DNA of 64,000 bases, taken from assembly GCF_035944375.1 (NCBI RefSeq), contig NZ_DASZBE010000018.1. One strand, written 5' to 3'. Below, one piece after another: positions 16,828-25,676 of the stretch (the stretch's first letter is position 1; every line of letters starts with the position of its first letter). The notes beneath the pieces are model-generated. The model was not told where the DNA came from, did no database searches, and saw only the letters and a list, made by a program, of their open reading frames with translations. The position numbers were made by a program, and so were the translations under genes. The DNA comes from Allobosea sp035944375 (GTDB lineage: Bacteria; Pseudomonadota; Alphaproteobacteria; Rhizobiales; Beijerinckiaceae).

Positions 16828-17607
<780 letters not shown>

Positions 17608-17618
17608 CTTGCGACCGA

Positions 17619-18392
17619 CTATCTCTGCGCCCAGGGAAACAGGCGCTGGTTGACCGCCTTGAACAGGAAGTCCGACACCAGGCCGATGAGCCCGATCACG
17701 ATGATGCCGAAGATGATCTGGCCGGTGTTCAGCAGCGCCTGGCTGTCGGTGATCATGTGGCCGATGCCGGAGGACGAACCGATCAGCTCGGCGACGATGA
17801 CATAGGTCCAGGCCCAGCCGAGGACGAGGCGGAAGATCTCGGCGATCTCGGGCGCCGCGTTGGGCAGGAGCACCCGCCGCACCACAGAGGTGTCGGTGGC
17901 GCCCAGCGTATAGGCGGCATCGACGAGATCGCGCCGGATCGAGCCGACTGCGACCGCGATCATCAGGATGAGTTGGAAGACCGAGCCGATGAAGATGACG
18001 AGCAGCTTCTGCGCCTCGCCGATGCCGGCCCAGAGGATCAGGAGAGGAATGAAGGCCGAAGCCGGAAGATAGCGGGCGAAGGAGACGAAAGGCTCGAGGA
18101 AGGCCTCGACCGGCTTGTAGGCGCCCATGGCGATGCCGAGCGGCAGGGCGACGAGAGCCGCCAGCACGAAGCCGCCGACGACGCGCCAGATCGTCATGCC
18201 GATGTCGAAGGCGAATCCATACAGGAAGAGAAGGTTGTAGCCCTCCTGGACCATCGTGATCGGGTCGGCCAGGAACAGCTTCTGGACATAGCCGCCGAAG
18301 GTCGCGACCGACCACAGCGCGACGAACAGCGCGAAGAAGGCAACGCCATAGGCGATGCGCGATGGCGCGGAGACGGGCTGGAGGGGTTTCAT
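17619..18392 (-). CDS. ABC transporter permease (NitT/TauT family)
   Basis: A 257-residue inner-membrane permease with about six helices and the cytoplasmic EAA loop VDAAYTLGATDTSVVRRVLLPNAAPEIAEIFRLVLGWAW, as in SsuC/TauC. It pairs with the downstream ATPase and the upstream binding protein; a 275-bp gap with a complex palindrome separates it from the latter. Confidence 0.92.
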   Translation of the reverse strand: MKPLQPVSAPSRIAYGVAFFALFVALWSVATFGGYVQKLFLADPITMVQEGYNLLFLYGFAFDIGMTIWRVVGGFVLAALVALPLGIAMGAYKPVEAFLEPFVSFARYLPASAFIPLLILWAGIGEAQKLLVIFIGSVFQLILMIAVAVGSIRRDLVDAAYTLGATDTSVVRRVLLPNAAPEIAEIFRLVLGWAWTYVIVAELIGSSSGIGHMITDSQALLNTGQIIFGIIVIGLIGLVSDFLFKAVNQRLFPWAQR

Positions 18393-18414
18393 GACTCAGT
18401 CGCTGACGAGAGGA

Positions 18415-18645
18415 AGCGCGGGATCCCCTCTCCTGTAAGGAGAGGGGTAGGGGTGAGGTGTCGGCCCCTGGACCAGTGAAGCGCCGAATACGAAGCGAGG
18501 CAGCGGTGAGCTCACGGCCGAAGCGTCAATCGGCCGACCCCTCACCCTGCCCTCTCCCTGATCTCGGGCCTGCCCGAGATCAGCGTCCGGAGTGTCAAAG
18601 TCGGCTACTGCCGACTTTTGTGGGGAGAGGGTTCCCCGCGCCTCG
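18415..18645. repeat. Large inverted repeat, CCCTCTCC family with nested hairpins (copy 2)
   Basis: The left arm (18415-18470) matches the arm of the hutH-hutG element. In the right arm the small loop inside CCCTCTCC/GGGGAGAGG is replaced by about 63 bases (18558-18620) holding two further perfect hairpins: CTGATCTCGGG/CCCGAGATCAG (18558-18583) and AAAGTCGGC/GCCGACTTT (18597-18618). The element fills the gap between the binding-protein and permease genes. Confidence 0.8.
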
Positions 18646-18667
18646 TTCGGGTGGGAACGAGGTCAGC

Positions 18668-19630
18668 TCACTTGCCGGCGACGTATTTCGTCTCGACGAG
18701 GCTGGCCAGGTCGGGCTTGGACTTGATCAGGCCGATCTCGAGCAGCAGGTCGGCGGCCTTGGCCGAGAAGGCCTGCCATTCGCCCGAGAAGAAGGCCTTG
18801 TTGCCGGCCGCGTCCGACCATTTGAGGAAGGCGGCCGACTTGCCGAACTGCTCGCCGGACTGCTTCACATCGGCGCCCATGATGCCGAAGGCCTTGTCCT
18901 TCTCCTTGGCGATCATGTCGAGCGCCTCGAAATAGCTCTTCGTCAGAGCCGCGGCGGCCGCGTCATTGGCGGCAAGGAAGGCCGGGGTGCAGCCGAAGGT
19001 ATCCATCACCATCGGATAATCGAGCGTGGTGGCGATGATCTTGCCGGCCTCGGGCTTGCCGCGCACGGCCGAGAGATAGGGCTCATAGGTCATGGCGGCG
19101 TCGTTCTGGCCGGCGATGAAGGCCTGCGCGGCGGGCCCGGGTTCCATGTTGACCACGGTCACGTCCTTCACGGACATGCCGTTCTCCTTCAGGAACCAGG
19201 CGAGCGCGAAATAGGGCGAGGTGCCGGGCGCCGAGGCCGCGACGGTCTTGCCCTTGAGATCCTTGATCGAAGCAGTGGCGTTGCGCGTCACCATGCCGTC
19301 GGCGCCGTAGCTCTTGTCGAGCTGGAAGATCTGCTTGGTCTTGACGCCCGCGGCGTCCCAGACGATCCAGGTCTCGACCGTCGTGGCCGCGCACTGGATG
19401 TCGCCCGAGGCGATGGCGAGGTGGCGGTCCTTCTGCGGGATCTTCTTGATCGTGACGTCGAGGCCGTTCTTGGCGAAGATGCCGGCCTCCTTGGCCAGCG
19501 TCAGCGGCGCGAATCCGGTCCAGCCCGAAATGCCGATATTGACCTTGGTCTGCGCCTGCGCGCCGCCGGCGGCCAGCGCCGCCGCGAGACCGAGACCTGC
19601 CGCCGTTCCCCACCGCTTCAAACCCGTCAT
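18668..19630 (-). CDS. ABC transporter substrate-binding protein (NitT/TauT family)
   Basis: A 320-residue periplasmic binding protein with a signal peptide (MTGLKRWGTAAGLGLAAALAAGGAQAQ, cleavage near residue 27). The mature part begins KVNIGISGWTGFAPLTLAKEAGIFAKNGLDV, typical of SsuA/TauA/NrtA-like proteins, and contains GKTVAASAPGTSPYFALAWFL and EPYLSAVR. The ATG follows GGGAAGGG. The promoter region is shared with a divergent thiamine-diphosphate enzyme and holds a HutC-type palindrome. The ligand is unknown; the NMT1/THI5-like fold also covers pyrimidines and aromatic acids. Confidence 0.92.
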   Translation of the reverse strand: MTGLKRWGTAAGLGLAAALAAGGAQAQTKVNIGISGWTGFAPLTLAKEAGIFAKNGLDVTIKKIPQKDRHLAIASGDIQCAATTVETWIVWDAAGVKTKQIFQLDKSYGADGMVTRNATASIKDLKGKTVAASAPGTSPYFALAWFLKENGMSVKDVTVVNMEPGPAAQAFIAGQNDAAMTYEPYLSAVRGKPEAGKIIATTLDYPMVMDTFGCTPAFLAANDAAAAALTKSYFEALDMIAKEKDKAFGIMGADVKQSGEQFGKSAAFLKWSDAAGNKAFFSGEWQAFSAKAADLLLEIGLIKSKPDLASLVETKYVAGK

Positions 19631-19734
19631 GACGAAACCCTTCCCCTGTTGTGATGTCCAACCCGCTGCCCGAGGGCCGGAGCCCATCGCAGCGTATGGC
19701 GCGGCCGGATGCAACCTTCGTTCCAGCGGAGGTT

Positions 19735-19750
19735 AAATGCATATGCAAAT
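19735..19750. promoter_or_regulatory. HutC-type palindrome in a divergent promoter
   Basis: AAATGCATATGCAAAT read on the minus strand is ATTTGCATATGCATTT, identical at 15 of 16 positions to hut operator 2 (5947-5962). It lies 105 bp before the binding-protein gene and 128 bp before the divergent thiamine-diphosphate enzyme gene. Binding by HutC or by a related GntR/UTRA regulator elsewhere in the genome is the likely explanation. Confidence 0.5.
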
Positions 19751-19877
19751 CCGTCAAGCCGTCGATCACCGCGGCTGGGGACAGCGATGACATTCTCTCG
19801 TTTGACAGGAACGGGAACATCCATTCCCCTGAGCGCCCTTTCAACTCTCCGCCTCTCTCCCGCCAGGAATGATCCGA

Positions 19878-21431
19878 ATGAACGGTGCCGACCGCCTCTG
19901 CGACACGCTGCTCGTCAACGGCGTGGATGTCTGTTTCGCCAATCCCGGCACATCCGAGATGCATTTCGTTGCGGCGCTCGACCGCAAGCCGGAGATGCGC
20001 TGCGTGCTGGGCCTGTTCGAGGGCGTGGTGACGGGCGCGGCCGACGGCTATGCCCGCATGGCCGACAAGCCGGCAGCGACGCTGCTGCATTGCGGGCCGG
20101 GCATGGCCAACGCGCTCGCGAACATGCACAACGCGCGGCGCGCCTGGACGCCGATGCTCAACGTCGTCGGCGACCACGCGACCTATCACCTCGTCAACGA
20201 TGCGCCGCTGACCAGCGACATCGAGAGCCTGGCGCGGCCGATGTCGCATTACGTGCACCGGATCGCGACACCCGAGGATGTCGGGCCGGCAATCGGCCAG
20301 GCCTATGCGGCGGCGATGTCGCTGCCGGGCGTCGCCACCGTGATCCTGCCCGGCGACTGCGCCTGGGGCTCGGTCGAGCCGGCCGAGGTCAAGGCGACGC
20401 CCGTACCGGCGTTCCGGACGGTCGCGGTCGAGACCATCCGCGAGGTCGCCGCGGCGCTGCGGCAGCATGGCTCGCGCGCCGCACTGATGATGACGGGCGC
20501 GTCTCTGCGCGCCGGGGCGCTGGAGACGGCCGCGCGCATTTGCGCGGCCACCGGCTGCAAGATGTATGGGCAGATGTCGAACGGGCGGATCGAGCGTGGC
20601 GCCGGGCGCGTCGCGATCCCCAAGGTGTTCTACCCCGTCGACATGGCGCTGGAGCAGTTGAAGGACGTCGACCTGCTGGTGCTGGTCGGCGCGCAGATCC
20701 CGGTCGGCTTCTTCGCCTATCCGGGAAAGCCCGGCCGCCTCATCCATGACGGCTGCATCGTCACGACACTGGGCAAGATGGGCGACGACCTCGTCGGCGC
20801 GCTCGATGCGCTCGCGGAAGAAACGGGCGCCACCAAGGTCGAGCCCGCCTTCATCGCCAAGGCACAGACCGAGACGGCGCTGCCCACGGGCGACCTCGAC
20901 GCCGACAAGGTCTGCACCATCGTCGCGCGCCTGCTGCCCGAGAACGCGATCATCTGCGACGAGTCGGTCTCGTCGGGCCGCGTCTTCTACCAGCAGTGCC
21001 ACAACGCACCGCAGCACGATTATCTGCAGCTGACCGGCGGCGCGATCGGCGAAGGCATCCCGATGTGCGTCGGCGCGGCGGTGGCCTGCCCCGATCGCAA
21101 GGTCATCGGCATGCAGGCCGACGGCTCCGGCATGTACACGGTCCAGGGCCTGTGGACGCAGGCGCGCGAGAACCTCGACATCGTCACCGTGATCTTCGCC
21201 AACCGGACCTATGCGATCCTGCATGGCGAGATGCGCGCCGTCGGCGTCAATGATTTCGGCCGCAACGCCACGCTGATGCTCAACCTCGACGAGCCGGCGC
21301 TGGACTGGGTCGCGATGGCCCGCGGCATGGGCGTGGAAGCGGCGCGGGCGACCACCGCCGAAGAGTTCACCAAGCTGTTCAAGGGCGCGCTCGGCCGGAA
21401 GGGCCCGTTCCTGATCGAGGCGGTGATCTGA
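19878..21431 (+). CDS. Thiamine-diphosphate enzyme (acetolactate synthase large-subunit-like)
   Basis: A 517-residue protein with the three-domain ThDP fold. The PYR domain has the activating glutamate in LGLFEGVVTGAADGYARM (about residue 50), a central nucleotide-like domain follows, and the PP domain binds Mg-ThDP through ADGSGMYTVQGLWTQARENLDIVTVIFANR. It resembles benzoylformate decarboxylase/acetolactate-synthase-like proteins of unknown substrate and is shorter than true IlvB; no small subunit is nearby. I chose the second ATG (19878), nine bases after AGGA; the ATG at 19869 touches that AGGA. It is divergent from the ABC importer, so it may process the imported compound. Confidence 0.85.
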   Translation: MNGADRLCDTLLVNGVDVCFANPGTSEMHFVAALDRKPEMRCVLGLFEGVVTGAADGYARMADKPAATLLHCGPGMANALANMHNARRAWTPMLNVVGDHATYHLVNDAPLTSDIESLARPMSHYVHRIATPEDVGPAIGQAYAAAMSLPGVATVILPGDCAWGSVEPAEVKATPVPAFRTVAVETIREVAAALRQHGSRAALMMTGASLRAGALETAARICAATGCKMYGQMSNGRIERGAGRVAIPKVFYPVDMALEQLKDVDLLVLVGAQIPVGFFAYPGKPGRLIHDGCIVTTLGKMGDDLVGALDALAEETGATKVEPAFIAKAQTETALPTGDLDADKVCTIVARLLPENAIICDESVSSGRVFYQQCHNAPQHDYLQLTGGAIGEGIPMCVGAAVACPDRKVIGMQADGSGMYTVQGLWTQARENLDIVTVIFANRTYAILHGEMRAVGVNDFGRNATLMLNLDEPALDWVAMARGMGVEAARATTAEEFTKLFKGALGRKGPFLIEAVI

Positions 21432-21441
21432 GACGCAGGCT

Positions 21442-21554
21442 CGTCATTCTCGGGCGCCCTACGGGCGACCCGAGAATCTCTTGCCGCGTGAGCCCTCTGA
21501 ACTGGCAGGCTCCCCTGGTTACGAGATGGTCGGGTCAAGCCCGACCATGACGAA
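21442..21554. repeat. Palindromic element, CGTCAT/ATGACG family (copy 2)
   Basis: CGTCAT and ATGACG ends enclose two hairpins: ATTCTCGGG...CCCGAGAAT at the left and ATGGTCGGG-TCAA-CCCGACCAT at the right. It lies exactly between two convergent genes and could act as a terminator for both. Confidence 0.8.
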
Positions 21555-21561
21555 CTGATCA

Positions 21562-22608
21562 CTATCGCTTGAACCCACTGAGGAACGCATCCAGGCACTC
21601 GCCGATCGCCTCGATCGCGTAGCCGCCCTCCTGCACGACCAATGTGGGCAGGCCGAAGCTCTTCACCTTGCTGGCGATGGTGCCGAAATCGGCGGCATCG
21701 AGCTTCAGCACGCCGATGGGATCATCCTTGTGCGCGTCGTAGCCGAGCGCGACGATGACGACGTCGGCGCCGAAGGCCTTGATCGCCTCGCCCGCCTTGT
21801 CGACGGCCGCGGCCATCTCGGCGCCGCCGGCGCCATGCGGCAAAGGCAGGTTGAGGTTGAAGCCCTCGCCCGGGCCGTTGCCTCGCTCGTCCTCATAGCC
21901 CGTGTAGAACGGATAGTAGTTCGACGGGTCGGCATGGACCGAGATCGTCAGCACGTCGTCGCGGCGATAGAAAATCTGCTGGGTGCCGTCGCCGTGATGG
22001 GCATCGACGTCGAGGATCGCGACCTTGCTGAACTTCGAGCGCAGGCGCTGGGCCGCGATGGCGGTGTTGTTGAGATAGCAGAAGCCGCTGGCACGGTCGG
22101 CGCGGGCGTGGTGGCCGGAGGGGCGGCAGAGCGAGTAGACGGCGCGCTCGCCGGCGATGACGGCATCGGCCGCGGTCACCGCCGTCTCGGCGGAGAGCAG
22201 GGTCGAGCGCCAGCAATGCTCGCCGATCGGCACCGACATGTCGCCGAGATACCAGCCGAGCTGGCCGATGAAGCCCGTGGGCCGGCAGGGCGGGCGGACG
22301 GCCTCTTCGGGGCGGCCGCTCCAATAGGGGAAGGTGCTGGGCCAGACCTCGGGGCCGCGCTCGGCCGGCAGATCCTGCCAAAGTTCCCAGGCCGTCTCCA
22401 GAAAGCGGACGAAACCCGCGTCGTGAATCGCCAGCACCGGCCCGGTGCCGTGCGAAGCCGGCCGCTCGGGCGCGATGCCGTGCCGCTCCAGCGCCGCCAG
22501 CAGGCGTGCGGTGCGCTCCGGCAGGTCCTTCGGCGCCACGACCGCGCCATATCGCAGATATTGCTGCGGATCGTGCATCGACTGGTCTGGATGATAGAAG
22601 GCGCGCAT
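21562..22608 (-). CDS. Histone deacetylase family hydrolase (acetylpolyamine amidohydrolase-like)
   Basis: A 348-residue zinc hydrolase of the arginase/deacetylase fold. The catalytic His pair is in RPSGHHARAD, the zinc ligands Asp and His in ILDVDAHHGDGTQ and Asp in ALGYDAHKDDPIG, and the gating region is VQEGGYAIEAIGE. The opening MRAFYHPDQSMHDPQQYLRYG and the overall length fit bacterial acetylpolyamine amidohydrolases, which deacetylate acetylputrescine or related amines. All zinc ligands are intact. The substrate is an inference from family resemblance. Confidence 0.9.
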   Translation of the reverse strand: MRAFYHPDQSMHDPQQYLRYGAVVAPKDLPERTARLLAALERHGIAPERPASHGTGPVLAIHDAGFVRFLETAWELWQDLPAERGPEVWPSTFPYWSGRPEEAVRPPCRPTGFIGQLGWYLGDMSVPIGEHCWRSTLLSAETAVTAADAVIAGERAVYSLCRPSGHHARADRASGFCYLNNTAIAAQRLRSKFSKVAILDVDAHHGDGTQQIFYRRDDVLTISVHADPSNYYPFYTGYEDERGNGPGEGFNLNLPLPHGAGGAEMAAAVDKAGEAIKAFGADVVIVALGYDAHKDDPIGVLKLDAADFGTIASKVKSFGLPTLVVQEGGYAIEAIGECLDAFLSGFKR

Positions 22609-22682
22609 GGGTCGACAGGTCTCCGGGGACGGGCCGGTCGCGACCCGAATGGCGCAAGGCTAGCAAAGCCTGCGCCGCCGCG

Positions 22683-24998
22683 TCAGGCCGGAACGACGCC
22701 GCCCTGCCCTGCGTCGACGGCGGGCCGCAGATCGGCTCGTGCGAGCAGGCCGGGCACCTCTCCGGCCGCCACGGCCGGCGCGTAGAGATAGCCCTGGCCG
22801 TAGCGGCAGCCATGGGCGTGCAGGAACTCCTGCTGCGACACCGCCTCGATGCCTTCGGCGACGACCTCCAGCCCGAGCTCGGCCGTGAGGGCCACCATGG
22901 CGCGCACGATCGCCGCGTCCTCCCCCTGCTCGCCGATCCGCGCGACAAAGGAGCGGTCGATCTTCACGACGTCGACGGGGAACCGCCGCAGATGGGTCAG
23001 CGAGGCGTAGCCCGTGCCGAAATCGTCGAGCGCGACACTGATCCCGGCGGCGCGCAGCCGGTGCAGCGCCGGTCCGGCCTGATCGCCCTTGCGGGTCAGC
23101 AGCACGTTCTCCGTGACCTCGACACCGAATTGCTCCGCCGAGAGGCCTTCACTGCGGAAGCATTCGAGCAGGCCCTCGGCGAACTGCGGATCGCGGAACA
23201 CGCCGGGCGCCAGGTTGAGCCAGAGCCGCGGCACCGCCAGCCCCTCGTCGCGCCAGCGGCACCGGTCCGCCAGAACGCGCGCCAGCACCGCCTCGCCGAT
23301 CTGGCGCGCCGTCTCGGGGTCCTGCAGGGCGAGCAGGAAGGAACCGGCGGGCACGATGCCGCGGTCGGGATGATCCCAGCGCGCCAGCACCTCGAGGCCG
23401 TCGATCGCCCCGCTGCGCAGATCGATCTGCGGCTGGTAGTAGGGCAGGATCCGCCCCTGCGCCACCGCCTCGCAGATCGCGCTGCAAATCTCGACGCGTG
23501 CGTTCATCGCCTCGCGCATCGCCGGCTCGTAAACCACGGCCATGTTGCGGCCGAGCGCCTTGGCTCGATACAGCGCGAGATCGGCATCCTTCAGCAACTC
23601 GCCCGCCTCGTCATGGTGCTGCGGCGCAAGGGCGAAGCCGATGCTGGCCCGCATGGGGCCGGCGATCTCGACACCAAGCAGGGGCTGACGCACGGCCTGC
23701 AGGAGCTGCTGTGCCTTGGCGGCGGCGTCGAAGCCGTCCGGCAGTTCGGCGATAACCACGAACTCGTCGCCGCCCAGCCGTGCTACTACCTCGCCGGGCT
23801 GGAGCACCGCGCTCAGCCGGTCGCCTACGGCGACCAGCAACTGGTCGCCGACATCGTGACCGAGCGTGTCGTTGACTGCCTTGAAGTCATCGAGATCGAT
23901 CAGGAACAGGGCAACGACGCCAGAAGCACTACGACCGAGCATCTCGGTCAGCCTCTCCTGGAACATCAGCCGGTTCGGCAGGCCGGTGAGGGAGTCATGG
24001 GTGGCCTGCCAGCGCATCTGCGCGGCGGCGGCATTGCGCTCGGTGATGTCGACGATTCCCGCCACGAATCCCTGGCTCGGCCCGATCGGGACGGACGCCG
24101 CGGTGATGACGGCGTCCCGCATCCGGCCCTGTCCATCCCGAAGGGGCACCTCGAGTGCTTCGATGCGTCCGCGATCCCGCAACGCGGCGAACGCGCGGCG
24201 CCGGTCCTCGATCCCGATGCTGTCGGCGATCGTGTGTCCGGCCAGCCCCGTCGCGCCCGGCGGCGCCAGATAGCGTATGGCCGCCTCGTTGGCGCGCAGA
24301 TAGCTGCCGTCGGCGAGCGCCGTGACGACCAGCGGGATGGGGACCGCCATGAAGACGCGCTCCAGCAGAGCCTGGCTCGCTTCCAGCGCCTCGCGCGCCG
24401 TCCGCTCCGACCGGGTCGCCAGCCACTCCAGACGACGCAGGCGGTTGGCGTGGATGACGACGAGGCTGAGCGCGAAGTTCAGCATGGCCAGCACCAGCAC
24501 GAGGCCGAGCAACGTCGAGGGATAGGGACCGCGGCCGAGATAGCCCGCCAGCATCAGAACGCTGGCCCCGACGCCCATGAGCAGCGTGAAGCGGAAGGGT
24601 GTGGGTGCGACGAGATAGAAGATCGAGGGCAGCAGCAACACGACGAAGAGCGCCAGATCGCTGCGCGAACTGACGAGGAAGGCGACGGCCACCGCCGTCG
24701 TCACCTCCCAGAGCAGCGTCGCCGACAGGGCGTGGCCGACGCTGGTCGCGCGCCTGACCATGACGAAGCAGAGCAGCGAGAAAGCGACGACGCAAAGCCG
24801 GGCCGGCACCGCGACGAAGAAATGCGGGGTTCCGGCGAAGCGCCAGTCACTCAGCAGAAACAGGGTATTGAGCGCCGCAGACAGCAGAAACAGCAGCCGG
24901 CATTGCCGGAGCGTCTCGTCGAAGCGTGCGATGTTGAAGGCGCGCTCCATGGCGGCATCGCGAAACTCGCCGCCGAACTTCAGTTTATCCCCAACCAT
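22683..24998 (-). CDS. Membrane GGDEF-EAL protein with PAS domain (cyclic-di-GMP turnover)
   Basis: A 771-residue protein: about five or six membrane helices (residues 35-195), a short coil, a PAS domain (about 215-325), GGDEF (about 330-490) and EAL (about 510-750). The GGDEF motif is intact (RLGGDEF), so cyclase activity is possible. The EAL motif reads EVL (GLEVLARWDHP) but keeps its glutamate. Other phosphodiesterase residues are present: VEVTEN, the DDFGTGYASL loop, VKIDRSF, AEGIE and GQGYLY. It may be bifunctional. It is transcribed alone. The ATG at 24998 lacks a clear ribosome site. Confidence 0.92.
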   Translation of the reverse strand: MVGDKLKFGGEFRDAAMERAFNIARFDETLRQCRLLFLLSAALNTLFLLSDWRFAGTPHFFVAVPARLCVVAFSLLCFVMVRRATSVGHALSATLLWEVTTAVAVAFLVSSRSDLALFVVLLLPSIFYLVAPTPFRFTLLMGVGASVLMLAGYLGRGPYPSTLLGLVLVLAMLNFALSLVVIHANRLRRLEWLATRSERTAREALEASQALLERVFMAVPIPLVVTALADGSYLRANEAAIRYLAPPGATGLAGHTIADSIGIEDRRRAFAALRDRGRIEALEVPLRDGQGRMRDAVITAASVPIGPSQGFVAGIVDITERNAAAAQMRWQATHDSLTGLPNRLMFQERLTEMLGRSASGVVALFLIDLDDFKAVNDTLGHDVGDQLLVAVGDRLSAVLQPGEVVARLGGDEFVVIAELPDGFDAAAKAQQLLQAVRQPLLGVEIAGPMRASIGFALAPQHHDEAGELLKDADLALYRAKALGRNMAVVYEPAMREAMNARVEICSAICEAVAQGRILPYYQPQIDLRSGAIDGLEVLARWDHPDRGIVPAGSFLLALQDPETARQIGEAVLARVLADRCRWRDEGLAVPRLWLNLAPGVFRDPQFAEGLLECFRSEGLSAEQFGVEVTENVLLTRKGDQAGPALHRLRAAGISVALDDFGTGYASLTHLRRFPVDVVKIDRSFVARIGEQGEDAAIVRAMVALTAELGLEVVAEGIEAVSQQEFLHAHGCRYGQGYLYAPAVAAGEVPGLLARADLRPAVDAGQGGVVPA

Positions 24999-25035
24999 GC
25001 AGCGCTTTTCGGCGATAACCCCTCAAAAGCGAGTT

Positions 25036-25060
25036 AAATTGACGCATCGCTTCCGATGCG
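25036..25060 (-). terminator. Possible terminator of the TetR gene
   Basis: CGCATCG (25043-25049), loop CTTC and CGATGCG (25054-25060) form a 7-bp stem just after the TetR stop. On the minus strand it is followed by TCAATTTAA, a poor T-tract, so this is a weak call. Confidence 0.4.
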
Positions 25061-25073
25061 ACTGCGATTTGCG

Positions 25074-25676
25074 TCAGTCCGCCAGGACGAGGCTCGCAAA
25101 CTCCTGTGCCACATCCGCGATGACGAAGCGCCCGGGACGAAACCAGTCGATCGAGCCGTTCATGGCGCCCAGGATCATATAGCGCATCAGATCGGGCGAG
25201 CGCTCCGGCGGCAGGGCTCCGGCGGTCTGAAGCTCGGCGATGAGGCCCCGCCAGACATCCTCATAGGCCCGTCTCGCCGCCCGCACGCTGTCGGGCACCG
25301 GCGTCGCGCCGAAGGTGAAGACGCGGAAGCTCGCGGTGGTGTAGTCGCGCTGGCCATGGAGGGCGGTGAGATGGGCCGTGATCGCCGCCTCGAGCCGTTG
25401 CCGCGGCGTTGTCCCTCTCGTGTCCACCAGCGCCGCGACGACAGCGTCATGCACGAAGCGAACGCCGTCATTGACCACGGCCTCGACGATCTCCTCCTTC
25501 GAGGCGAAGTGGTGATAGAGGCTGGCCTTGCGGATGCCGACGGCCTCGGCGATCTCGCGCAAGGTCGTCTGGTGATAGCCGCCCGAGCGCAACAGCCGCG
25601 CCGCCGTCTCGAGGATCAGGCGGCGCGATCCGCCGGGGGCGGCCTCCCGCGCGAGACTGTCGGTCGCCGCGCTCAC
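25074..25676 (-). CDS. TetR-family transcriptional regulator
   Basis: A 200-residue regulator with the N-terminal TetR helix-turn-helix (RRLILETAARLLRSGGYHQTTLREIAEAVGIRKASLYHHFASKEEIVEAVV, about residues 18-67) and a variable helical ligand domain. It starts with GTG overlapping the stop of the acyl-CoA dehydrogenase gene (GTGA), so both are made from one transcript. A perfect 7+2+7 palindrome before that operon is its likely target, which implies autoregulation with an acyl-CoA or related effector (inferred). Confidence 0.9.
   Translation of the reverse strand: MSAATDSLAREAAPGGSRRLILETAARLLRSGGYHQTTLREIAEAVGIRKASLYHHFASKEEIVEAVVNDGVRFVHDAVVAALVDTRGTTPRQRLEAAITAHLTALHGQRDYTTASFRVFTFGATPVPDSVRAARRAYEDVWRGLIAELQTAGALPPERSPDLMRYMILGAMNGSIDWFRPGRFVIADVAQEFASLVLAD

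Noticed and set aside
19083..21224. A 713-codon minus-strand frame running through the thiamine-diphosphate enzyme and the binding-protein gene
   Set aside because: It is out of frame with both recognised genes and reads through their shared promoter region.
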